A DNA stretch of 64,000 nucleotides from Streptomyces sp. ISL-100. Its GTDB lineage: Bacteria; Actinomycetota; Actinomycetes; Streptomycetales; Streptomycetaceae. The stretch spans positions 4,751-68,750 of the forward strand of contig NZ_JAGGOK010000002.1 in the NCBI RefSeq assembly GCF_018614615.1. The letters are read 5' to 3'. Positions 17,126-24,895 of this stretch are shown here, piece by piece (position 1 is the stretch's first letter; each line of letters starts with the position of its first letter). A program made the translations under genes and the position numbers. The notes under the pieces are model-generated. The model worked only from the letters and a program-made list of their open reading frames with translations. It searched no databases and was not told the DNA's origin.

Positions 17126-19005
17126 GCAGCATCCCCCCGCAGCGGCAGGACAAGCCCCAGCCGTCCGCGCCGCCCGAGCTCAACTACAACGGCCGCGTAC
17201 ACGGAAACGCCATGCAGGGCGCCACGCTGTGGGAAATGGCGCGGCGTATCCCCGGCGCACTCGCCCAGACCTTCCGGCTCGCCTGGTCGGTGGACCGGCG
17301 CATGGTGGTGACCGTTCTGGTGTGCCAGCTCATGTCGGGGATCGGTACGGCCGTGATGCTCACAGCGGTGGCCAGGGCGATGGGGCCGCTCTTCGGCTCC
17401 GACGACGCCCGGGCCGGGCTCAACGAGGCCCGCCCCGCACTGATCCTCGCGGCCGCCGCACTGGCGGTCGGGGCGCTGTCCTGGATCCTGGCCGACTGGG
17501 CGACGCGCCGCCTCAACCCCCAGGTGGCGTCCGCGGCGGATCTGACCATGGTGGACCTCCATATGAAGGTCGAGCTGTCGACGTACGACCAGGAGGGTTT
17601 CACCGACCGGAGCCAGGCCGCCGAGATCGGTGCGCTGCGGGCCGTCGACATCGCCGAGGACGCCAAGACGCTGACGAACGGCTTCGTGCAGCTCGTGTCC
17701 GCCGCCTCCGTCCTTACCGTGCTGCATCCCCTTCTGCTCGTGGTGCTGATGCTGTCGGTCGTCCCGCGCGGTCTGGGCGGCGTGATCGCGGCCCGTATCG
17801 ACTACCGCGTGTTCGACGCGTCGGTCTCGGCTCGCAATGTCCGGGGGATGATGCGCTGGTACCTCACCACGCCGACGCTCGCGGACGAGCTGCGCGCCAA
17901 CACCATGCGCCCCTACCTTCACTTCTGGTATCGCACGATGTGCGACCGCATCGAGGGCAGGGCGCTCGCGGCGGCGCCGCAGTACCTGCGCGTCAACCTG
18001 GCCGCCGCCGCGCTGAGCGGCGTATTCATCGTGGGCATGTGGGCCTCGCTCGCCGCGCTGGTGCTGTCGGGGCAGATGGGGCTCGCCATCGCCGGCACGG
18101 CGATCGTGGCCTCGCAGACCGCCGGCCGGGCGCTCAACCAGATCGTCAGGTACGGGGCGGCGATGTTCCACCACGGTCTCTATCTGGACGACTACCACCA
18201 ATTCCTGGCTCAGGCCCGGGAGATGACGACCATGCGCGGCAGCGTCTCCGTGCAGGCTCCGGTGGAGATCCGGCTCGACGAGGCGTCGTTCACGTATCCG
18301 AAGAAGACCACCCCGGCGCTGCACCCGGTGTCGCTCACTCTCCGCCGGGGCGAGGTGGTCGCTCTGGTCGGGGAGAACGGCGCCGGCAAGTCCACGCTCG
18401 TACGCCTGCTGACCGGACTCACCCTGCCCACTGACGGCCGTGTCCTGTGGGACGCCACCGATCTGGCCGCGGCGGACGCCGAGTCGGTGTGGGGCCACAT
18501 CGGGCTGGTACCCCAGACGAACGGACACTGGCCGCTGGCGGTACGGGAGAACATCACGCTGGGCCAGCCCCGCCGGCACGGCGACGAGCTGGTCTGGGAG
18601 GCCGCCGAGCAGGTCGGCATGCGGGAGGCGGTGGCCGAATTCCCCGACGGGATGGACACGTTGCTGGCCAGGTCGCTGTGGGGCGGCCATGAGCTGTCCG
18701 GCGGGCAGTGGCAGCGGCTCGCGTGCGGACGTGCGCTCTACCGGCGGCCGGGTTTCCTGATCCTGGACGAGCCGACGAGCGAGATGGACGCCCGCGGTGA
18801 GCACCGGATCTTCAACGCACTGCGGGAGATGGCGCCCGGCCGTATCACCCTCGTCGTCACCCACCGGCTGGAGAACGTCCGCATGGCGGACCGCATCCTC
18901 GTACTCGACAAGGGGCGTATCCGGGAGGAGGGCAGCTTCGAGGAGCTGGTGCGCGCCGAAGGCGGCCTCTTCGCCGAGCTGTACGCGCTGTCTCAGGACC
19001 GCTGA
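17122..19005 (+). CDS. ABC exporter, fused permease and ATPase
   Basis: A 627-residue half-size ABC exporter. The TTG start at 17122 overlaps the NUDIX stop and has AGGAGG 5 bases upstream. An N-terminal hydrophilic stretch of about 50 residues is followed by about six membrane helices. The C-terminal ATPase has Walker A GENGAGKSTLV (about 420), signature LSGGQWQRLACGRAL, Walker B LILDEPTSEMD and switch VTHRLE. Such proteins usually export lipids, drugs or peptides as dimers. No separate partner is present, so it probably forms a homodimer. The operon ends with a hairpin at 19036-19067. Confidence 0.9.
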   Translation: MSSIPPQRQDKPQPSAPPELNYNGRVHGNAMQGATLWEMARRIPGALAQTFRLAWSVDRRMVVTVLVCQLMSGIGTAVMLTAVARAMGPLFGSDDARAGLNEARPALILAAAALAVGALSWILADWATRRLNPQVASAADLTMVDLHMKVELSTYDQEGFTDRSQAAEIGALRAVDIAEDAKTLTNGFVQLVSAASVLTVLHPLLLVVLMLSVVPRGLGGVIAARIDYRVFDASVSARNVRGMMRWYLTTPTLADELRANTMRPYLHFWYRTMCDRIEGRALAAAPQYLRVNLAAAALSGVFIVGMWASLAALVLSGQMGLAIAGTAIVASQTAGRALNQIVRYGAAMFHHGLYLDDYHQFLAQAREMTTMRGSVSVQAPVEIRLDEASFTYPKKTTPALHPVSLTLRRGEVVALVGENGAGKSTLVRLLTGLTLPTDGRVLWDATDLAAADAESVWGHIGLVPQTNGHWPLAVRENITLGQPRRHGDELVWEAAEQVGMREAVAEFPDGMDTLLARSLWGGHELSGGQWQRLACGRALYRRPGFLILDEPTSEMDARGEHRIFNALREMAPGRITLVVTHRLENVRMADRILVLDKGRIREEGSFEELVRAEGGLFAELYALSQDR

Positions 19006-19035
19006 GCCCACTCGGCCCCTGGTGAACGCGTGAAA

Positions 19036-19067
19036 CGTGGACCCGGCGCCCGCAGGTCGGGTCCACG
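19036..19067 (+). terminator. Hairpin terminator after ABC exporter gene
   Basis: CGTGGACCCG (19036-19045) pairs perfectly with CGGGTCCACG (19058-19067) across a 12-nt loop, 30 bp after the stop codon. Confidence 0.65.
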
Positions 19068-19147
19068 GACTCGCGCTCCAGGCGCACCCCCAGGCGGCCG
19101 GGGAGTCTCCCCCGTGGTCGTCGGCCCATCCTGCCGGACCACAGAAT

Positions 19148-19168
19148 CGATCTTGTCGGCATAGATCG
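19148..19168. promoter_or_regulatory. CGATCT-N9-AGATCG dyad upstream of terpene synthase
   Basis: A perfect 6-bp dyad (19148-19153 and 19163-19168) with a 9-bp spacer lies about 110 bp before the terpene synthase start, in a locally AT-richer stretch. It may be an operator or promoter element; no regulator is adjacent except the conservon. Confidence 0.3.
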
Positions 19169-19275
19169 TTTACGCGCGGGGCAGGCTGCTAGCGCAATTC
19201 GACCAATGAACATGACAACTCATCCGCTCGCAGGCAGGGGGGTCCTGCGTGCCCTTCCCCACAAGGAGCACCCGA

Positions 19276-20304
19276 GTGCCGCAGGACGTCCGTTTCGATC
19301 TCCCCTTCACCACCCCGGTAAGCACACACCTGGAGTACGCGAAGGAGCAACATCTGCGCTGGGTCTGGGACATGGGCCTCGTAAGGAGCGTGGCCGGTTT
19401 CGAGGAATATCAGTCCTGGGACCTGCCGCAGGCCGCGATACGCACCTACCCGCACGCCTCGCCCGACGACATGGTCGTCCTGATGAACTGGTTCTCGCTC
19501 GCCTTCCTCTTCGACGACCAGTTCGACGCGGCGAGCCCCGACCGGGCCGACCGGATCGCGGAGGTCGCCAGGGAACTCATCGTGACTCCGCTGCGCCCCG
19601 CCGGCACCCGCCCCCGCGTCGTCTGCCCCATCACACTCGCCTGGGTCGAGGTCTGGGAGCAGCTGTCCGACGGCATGTCGCTGACGTGGTGCACGCGTTT
19701 CGCCGCGTCCTGGGGGCGATTCCTGGCCGCGCACGCGGAGGAGGTCGACCTGGCCGCCCGCAGCACCACCCTGCTCGGCGTCGGACCCTACAAGGCCTTC
19801 CGAAGGCGGACAGTCGGCATCCACCACAGCATCGACGCGGGCGAGCGCAGCCGCCGCTTCGAGGTTCCCGCACAGGTACAGGCGCACCCGGTCATGGAGG
19901 GGCTGCGGGACGCCGCCGCGGACACCATCGGCTTCATGAACGACATCCACTCCTTCGAGCGGGAGAAGCGCCGGGGCGACGGCCACAACCTGATCGCCGT
20001 ACTGCACCGTGAGCGCGGGTACTCGTGGGAGAAGGCCGCGGACGAGGCGTTCCGAATAACCGGCGAGAGCCTCGACGAGTACGTGGAGCTGGAGGCGCGG
20101 GTGCCCGCGATGTGTGACGAGCTCGGCCTTGACGACGACGAGCGCGACCGCGTGTGGATGGGCATAGAGGCCATCCGGCACTGGATCAACGGCAACTACG
20201 AGTGGGCGCTGACGACCGGCCGCTACGCCGCCGCGAAGCAAGGGCCCGCGGCCGCCGCCGAATTGGAGGGACGCGGCTCACTCGACGACCTGCTCACGGT
20301 CTGA
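19276..20304 (+). CDS. Class I terpene synthase
   Basis: 342 residues, typical for bacterial sesquiterpene cyclases. The aspartate-rich metal motif is DDQFD (residues 80-84). The NSE triad reads NDIHSFERE (from residue 222, with N222, S226 and E230). The C-terminal arginine-tyrosine pair is in WALTTGRY. It would ionise a prenyl diphosphate, probably farnesyl diphosphate, and cyclise it; the product cannot be predicted from sequence. The GTG at 19276 follows AAGGAG at 19263-19268; a GTG at 19249 would add nine residues. A conservon with a P450 is convergent, and a second P450 lies beyond it, so the hydrocarbon may be oxidised locally. Confidence 0.92.
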   Translation: MPQDVRFDLPFTTPVSTHLEYAKEQHLRWVWDMGLVRSVAGFEEYQSWDLPQAAIRTYPHASPDDMVVLMNWFSLAFLFDDQFDAASPDRADRIAEVARELIVTPLRPAGTRPRVVCPITLAWVEVWEQLSDGMSLTWCTRFAASWGRFLAAHAEEVDLAARSTTLLGVGPYKAFRRRTVGIHHSIDAGERSRRFEVPAQVQAHPVMEGLRDAAADTIGFMNDIHSFEREKRRGDGHNLIAVLHRERGYSWEKAADEAFRITGESLDEYVELEARVPAMCDELGLDDDERDRVWMGIEAIRHWINGNYEWALTTGRYAAAKQGPAAAAELEGRGSLDDLLTV

Positions 20305-20320
20305 CGCACCGACACACCGC

Positions 20321-20355
20321 TGCCGGCCGGCCGCCACAAGGGCGGTCGGCCGGCA
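20321..20355. terminator. Bidirectional terminator between terpene synthase and P450
   Basis: TGCCGGCCGGCCGCC (20321-20335) and GGCGGTCGGCCGGCA (20341-20355) form a 15-bp stem with one G-U-type position and a 5-nt loop. It lies between two convergent genes. Confidence 0.75.
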
Positions 20356-20362
20356 AGAGCGG

Positions 20363-21655
20363 TCAGATCCCCGCGCCCTGCGGTACGAACTCGACCGGGA
20401 TACGGTCCAGTCGCTCCTCCCACGTCGACGCGGTGGAGGTCAGCTCCTCGGCCGGGGTGGCCAGCCGCAGCCCCGGCAGCCGGTGCAGCAGGACGTCGAC
20501 GGCTGTCTCGATGATGGCCTGGCCGACGTTCTGGCCGGGGCACTCGTGCGGACCGCTGCTGAACGCGAGGTGCGCCTGGTTCCCCTGGATGGAGACGCCC
20601 GCGTCGGGCCGGATCTCCGGGTCCAGATTCCCGGCCGTCAGGCCGAGTACCAGCAGGTCGCCGGCCTTGATGCGCTGGCCGCCCAGCTCCAGATCGGCCG
20701 TCGCGAACCGCCCCGGGCACACGGCCAGCGGCGGCGTGTTCCACATGACTTCCTCCACCACCGCCGAGATGTTCAGCTGCCCGCTGATCAAACCGGACAG
20801 GTGGGAGCGGTGGGTGAGGACCAGTTGCAGGACGCGCGCCAGCAGGTTGCTGGTCGTGGTGTGCGCGGTGATCAGGACCAGGCGCAGGTGGCTGAGGATC
20901 TCTTCGTCGTCCAGGCCTGCCTGGTGTTCCAGCAGCCCGGTGGTGAAGTCGGATCCCGGCTCGTCGCGCTTGCGCTCGGCGAGTTCCGCCAGGACCTCCA
21001 TGATGACGTCGTTGTGGTGGACGGCGTCCTCACCGCCCTTGATGAGCTGCGCGCAGGATGTGGCCAGCCGGCGCCCCTCCCCCTCCGCGAGACCGAAGAG
21101 CCGCGTCAGTACGAGCATCGGCAGGTACTCGGCGTAATCAGCCACCAGGTCGGCCCGCCCCGCGTCAGCGAACGCGTCGATCTGCTTGTTCGCGAAATGC
21201 GTGACGTGACGGCGGATGCCACGCCCTGCCAACGCCTGCAGATTGTCCGTGACCGCCCCGCGCAGCCGCCGGTGCGGCTCGCCGTCCTGGGAGACGCAGT
21301 CGGGGCGCCAGGCCAGCATCGGGATGAGGGGCGAGGTCGGCTCGATCCGGCCCTCCTCCCAGTCGCGCCAGATCCGGGAGTCGCGGCTGAACTGGCGCGG
21401 GTTGTCCAGTACGCGCCGGTTCTCCCGGTAGCCGAGCACCAGCCAGGCGGGCACGTCGCCTTCGAGCAGTACGGGTGCCACGGCGCCGTACTGCTTGCGC
21501 AGCCCGGCGTAGATGCCGTGCGGGTCGGTCGACGCGTCGGGCCCGTACAGCCGCGTGATCCCGCCGGGTGCGGCGGAGCGTACGGGGCAGCCGGAGGCCG
21601 GCGCCGTCTCCCCCGGTGTGTCGGCGTACGAACCGTATGAGGACGGGGAGTTCAT
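20363..21655 (-). CDS. cvnE: Cytochrome P450 of conservon (CYP157-like, ExxR motif altered)
   Basis: A 430-residue P450. The heme-binding loop is FSSGPHECPGQ with the cysteine ligand at 372. The I-helix reads ITAHTTTSN (about 262-270). The K-helix position that normally carries ExxR reads EEVMW (301-305), so the arginine is absent. Streptomyces CYP157 enzymes, which sit in conservons, are known for a comparable change (EQSLW in CYP157C1), so I place it near that family. The ATG overlaps the stop of the upstream GTPase gene by 4 bp, making it the last gene of the conservon operon. It may act on the nearby terpene or have a signalling-linked role. Confidence 0.88.
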   Translation of the reverse strand: MNSPSSYGSYADTPGETAPASGCPVRSAAPGGITRLYGPDASTDPHGIYAGLRKQYGAVAPVLLEGDVPAWLVLGYRENRRVLDNPRQFSRDSRIWRDWEEGRIEPTSPLIPMLAWRPDCVSQDGEPHRRLRGAVTDNLQALAGRGIRRHVTHFANKQIDAFADAGRADLVADYAEYLPMLVLTRLFGLAEGEGRRLATSCAQLIKGGEDAVHHNDVIMEVLAELAERKRDEPGSDFTTGLLEHQAGLDDEEILSHLRLVLITAHTTTSNLLARVLQLVLTHRSHLSGLISGQLNISAVVEEVMWNTPPLAVCPGRFATADLELGGQRIKAGDLLVLGLTAGNLDPEIRPDAGVSIQGNQAHLAFSSGPHECPGQNVGQAIIETAVDVLLHRLPGLRLATPAEELTSTASTWEERLDRIPVEFVPQGAGI

Positions 21656-22272
21656 CGGGGCTCCAGAGCGGCGGCAGAGCGTTCCTTGAGATGACGTATC
21701 AGAGTGATGAGCACGTCACGGCTCGATGCCCGGTCTCGCGCGTCGCACGCGACGACCGGTATGCGGTCGGTGATGTCCAGGGCGTCCCTGATCTCCTCGA
21801 TGGGGTGGTCCTTGGAGTCCGGGAAGACGTTGAGCGCGATGACGAAGGGTACGTCGAGCCGCTCCATCTCCTCGATGGCCAGGAAGCTGGACTCCAGGCG
21901 GCGGGTGTCCACCAGGACGATGGCGCCCAGAGCCCCCTTGAACAGGCCGTTCCACAGGAACCAGAAGCGCTCCTGGCCGGGCGTACCGAAGAGGTACAGC
22001 ACGAGCTGCTCGCTCAGGCCGATCCGGCCGAAGTCGAGGCTGACCGTGGTCTTCTCCTTGTCCGCCACGCCGACGAGGTCGTCGACGCCGACGGTGGCCT
22101 GGGTGAGGGTCTCCTCGGTGGTGAGCGGCTTGATGTCGCTCACCGAGCGCACCATGGTGGTTTTGCCGGTGCCGAAGCCACCGGCGATCATCACCTTGAC
22201 CGAACGGCTTTCGGCCGGCAGTGATCCGGACGACTGGGGCCAGTCCGGGCGGTCAAAGCCTTTGTAGTCCAC
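21652..22272 (-). CDS. cvnD: Conservon GTP-binding protein
   Basis: 206 residues, a small GTPase-like protein of the ATP/GTP-binding family found in conservons. The P-loop is GGFGTGKTTMVRSV (about residues 30-43). A G3-like motif reads FGTPGQERFW and a base-recognition-like region follows in the C-terminal half. The GTG at 22272 is chosen because GGAGGAGG lies just upstream. The start overlaps the end of the DUF742 gene by 20 bp and the stop overlaps the P450 start. Known conservon proteins form a membrane-linked complex resembling eukaryotic G-protein systems. Confidence 0.92.
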   Translation of the reverse strand: MDYKGFDRPDWPQSSGSLPAESRSVKVMIAGGFGTGKTTMVRSVSDIKPLTTEETLTQATVGVDDLVGVADKEKTTVSLDFGRIGLSEQLVLYLFGTPGQERFWFLWNGLFKGALGAIVLVDTRRLESSFLAIEEMERLDVPFVIALNVFPDSKDHPIEEIRDALDITDRIPVVACDARDRASSRDVLITLIRHLKERSAAALEPR

Positions 22273-22621
22273 TGAGTACCTCCTCCAGGAGGGCGAAGTC
22301 CGGCCCGTGGCCGGCGGATGCCGGGATGGGGTCACGGGCTTCCACCCGGCCCGCTTCCAGCAGGTCGGCCACCAGCACCGCGAGAATGTTGAAGGGCAGT
22401 CCGAGGTGGGCGCCGAGCTCGGCGACCGACAGCGGATCGCGGCACCACCGGACTATCTGCTCGTGCTCGTGCTGCATGCCCGCGACGGGCGCGGAGCGGG
22501 AGACAATGAGGGTCGCCACGTCGAGGCCGAGCGCGGCACCGCCCGGTCCGCTGCGGCCGCCGGTGAGGACGTAGTAGCGCTCGAGACCGGACGGTTCCGT
22601 GGGCCGGTGCGGATCACTCAT
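22253..22621 (-). CDS. cvnC: Conservon DUF742 protein
   Basis: 122 residues. It has the DUF742 pattern: a short N-terminal stretch ending in ERYYVLTGGR, then a winged-helix-like C-terminal half (HEHEQIVRWCRDPLSVAELG followed by AHLGLPFNILAVLVADL). In characterised conservons this component interacts with the kinase-like and GTPase subunits. It overlaps cvnB by 4 bp and cvnD by 20 bp. Confidence 0.92.
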   Translation of the reverse strand: MSDPHRPTEPSGLERYYVLTGGRSGPGGAALGLDVATLIVSRSAPVAGMQHEHEQIVRWCRDPLSVAELGAHLGLPFNILAVLVADLLEAGRVEARDPIPASAGHGPDFALLEEVLSGLQRL

Positions 22622-23028
22622 TCAGAGTGCTCCTCCAGCCGCGGTGTGGTTCCCAGGAGCTCGCCCATCCTGCGGGCCAGGTCCCTCATCTGGTGGCCGA
22701 GCAGGCCCTGGTCAAGCCCTTCCTTGGCGAGGACTCCGAGGTACGTCTCCACCCCCGCCCGCACCACGAAGAGGTGCCCGCCGTCCACCTCGATCATCGC
22801 CAGGCGCAACTGCCCGCTGTACTTGGGGAATTGCGCGGCGACCGGCTGCGCGAGCGCCTGGAGGCCCGCGACGACGGCGGCGAACCTGTCCACGTCGTCG
22901 GGGTCTTCGGCGCCGTACGAGGTGATGGCCTTGCCGTCGCTGGAGGCCACGAGGGCGAAGCGGATCTCCTGGATACTCTCCGTCAGGTCGCGGAGCGCCC
23001 AGCTCACATCGGTGTACTGCTGCGTCAT
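22618..23028 (-). CDS. cvnB: Conservon roadblock/LC7 protein
   Basis: 136 residues starting at the ATG 23028 (MTQQYTDVSWALRDLTESIQ). It has the roadblock/LC7 fold pattern: LRDLTESIQEIRFALVASSD, then GLQALAQPVAAQF and a hydrophobic C-terminal strand-helix. Such proteins regulate small GTPases, here presumably CvnD. The start lies 4 bp after the cvnA stop, and the stop overlaps cvnC. Confidence 0.93.
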   Translation of the reverse strand: MTQQYTDVSWALRDLTESIQEIRFALVASSDGKAITSYGAEDPDDVDRFAAVVAGLQALAQPVAAQFPKYSGQLRLAMIEVDGGHLFVVRAGVETYLGVLAKEGLDQGLLGHQMRDLARRMGELLGTTPRLEEHSE

Positions 23029-23032
23029 GGGG

Positions 23033-24673
23033 CTAGTCGCTCTCTTCGGTACGGGACTTCTCGTCGGTGTCACGTCCGGCGGTGGTGGCGAACGCGGCCA
23101 GGCCGGAGAAGGACGAATCCGGCGGCACGGCGGCGGCGTCGGCGGCGGCGTCGGCGGCGGAGGTCGACGCGGTGGGCGCGGCGGCGACGGGCGCGGCCGG
23201 GCCGGCCGCGGGTGCTGCGGCGTTCGCCGCGTCACCGCGCCGGCTCCGGCGCCTGGGCAGGCCGCCGGGGGTGGTTTCGATGCCGGGCCGGGTGCCGTCG
23301 GCGGTTCCGGCTTCGGTGGCGACCGCGGTGGCGGGAACGGCGGAAGGTCCTGCCCCGTTCGGGGCGGGCTCGCCCATCGGTGCCGGTATCGCGACCGATC
23401 CGGTCGGGCTGTCGGCGACCGGGCCGGCGGGGAGCGGGCTGAAGTACTTGTGGGGGACGACCACGACCACGGAGGTGCCGAGCCAGGGCGAGTCGGCGAA
23501 GGTCACTCTGATCCCGTACTTGCGGGTGAGCTTCCCCACGACGCGCAGGCCCAGGTTCGCGTCCTCCGACAAGCCGCCGATACCAGGTCCCGCCGCCACG
23601 CCTTCCAGCGCTTCCAGGGCCTGGCGCTTCTTCTCCTCGGTCAGTCCCTTGCCGGCGTCCTGGATCTCGATGCCGACACCGTTGGGCACCTCCTTGCCGG
23701 ACACGACCACGGGCTCGGTGGGTGGTGAGTACCGTGTGGCGTTGTCCAGGAGGTGGGCGAAGACGAGCGTCAGGTGGTCGACCAGACCGCCGTCCACGCC
23801 GAGTTCGGGCAGGTGGCGCAGTTGTACGCGGTCGAAGTCCTTGATACGTCCGACGCCGCCGCGCACCACGCTGAGCAGGCGCTGCGGCTCCTGCCACTGC
23901 CGCCCGGGACGGTCGGAGCCGCCCAGTACGCCGATGCTCGCGGCCAGACAGTCCGCGGGGCCGATCTCCTGGTCCAGCTCCATCAGGCCCCGGGCGACGG
24001 CCGGGAGCCGGCCGTGTTCGCCCTGCATTTCGTGCAACCGGCCACGGAGCTTGCTGGTGAGGACGTGGATCCGGCTGCCGATGCTGATGACGGCCTGTTC
24101 CGCGGAGGTGCTGCGGTTGAATTCCTCCTCGACTGCGATCAGCGCGGTCCGCAGGACCTTGCGCAGTTCACGCCGGAACTCCGGTGATACGTCCGGGTCC
24201 TGGGCGAGGGGTGCGAGTACGTCGTCGATCGATTCGCCGTCGCGCAGCCGCTTCAGCGCGTCGGGGAGGAATTCGTTCCCGAGCCGGGCGACGAGCGCCT
24301 GCTGGTATTCGAGCCGCCCCTGCCACGCCCGGGCCTCTTCGGCGAGACGCGACTCGTGGAGGGAACGCTCGGCGGCTCGCTGCCCCTCCAGGGTGATCAT
24401 GTGCTGCTGCCACTCCTGGGAGTACTGCGCCTGCCTCGCCCGGAAGTCGGCGACGGAGTGGCGCAGTCGCAGCTGGGACCGGATCAGCAACCGGACGCAT
24501 AAGGCGGTCGCCGCTGTCGCGGCAAGAGCGGATATGCCGACGGGTATTCGGGTGCCGTCGGGTCCTGTGGTCACGGCGACGACGGAGGCGACGCCTATTC
24601 CGAGTGGCAGAAGCCACCAGGTGTGCCAGGCGGCCGGGGCCCGGGCCGCCTGCGGCGTAGTGGCAAGTTCCAT
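23033..24673 (-). CDS. cvnA: Conservon sensor kinase-like protein
   Basis: About 546 residues. Two N-terminal membrane helices span roughly residues 20-65, followed by a long Glu/Arg/Gln-rich coiled-coil stretch. A HATPase domain has an N-box-like LVFAHLLDNATRYSPP (about 303-318) and a glycine box EIQDAGKGL. The C-terminal ~150 residues are Ala/Pro-rich and low in complexity. No clear phospho-acceptor histidine of the HisKA type is seen, as usual for CvnA. The ATG at 24673 has GAGG upstream; the ATG at 24679 is an alternative. It is divergent from the second P450, with a 220-bp gap. Confidence 0.9.
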   Translation of the reverse strand: MELATTPQAARAPAAWHTWWLLPLGIGVASVVAVTTGPDGTRIPVGISALAATAATALCVRLLIRSQLRLRHSVADFRARQAQYSQEWQQHMITLEGQRAAERSLHESRLAEEARAWQGRLEYQQALVARLGNEFLPDALKRLRDGESIDDVLAPLAQDPDVSPEFRRELRKVLRTALIAVEEEFNRSTSAEQAVISIGSRIHVLTSKLRGRLHEMQGEHGRLPAVARGLMELDQEIGPADCLAASIGVLGGSDRPGRQWQEPQRLLSVVRGGVGRIKDFDRVQLRHLPELGVDGGLVDHLTLVFAHLLDNATRYSPPTEPVVVSGKEVPNGVGIEIQDAGKGLTEEKKRQALEALEGVAAGPGIGGLSEDANLGLRVVGKLTRKYGIRVTFADSPWLGTSVVVVVPHKYFSPLPAGPVADSPTGSVAIPAPMGEPAPNGAGPSAVPATAVATEAGTADGTRPGIETTPGGLPRRRSRRGDAANAAAPAAGPAAPVAAAPTASTSAADAAADAAAVPPDSSFSGLAAFATTAGRDTDEKSRTEESD

Positions 24674-24895
24674 CTGCATCCTCTAAACCAACGCGATCGA
24701 ACAGGGGAGAAATGAGCGGCCTCGTCAGGACACGACAGGGTCAGGGTCACGTCAACTGGCAGCACTTCAAGGGAGCTTAGCGGGTCGGAATGGGAAGTGA
24801 TCAACCGCCTTCCGCAACGGATGGGTACACCACGGATCATGGGGCATGAATGTCATGCCCTACACAAGGAGGGCCCGCTGCGAGGAGAAGTAGAG

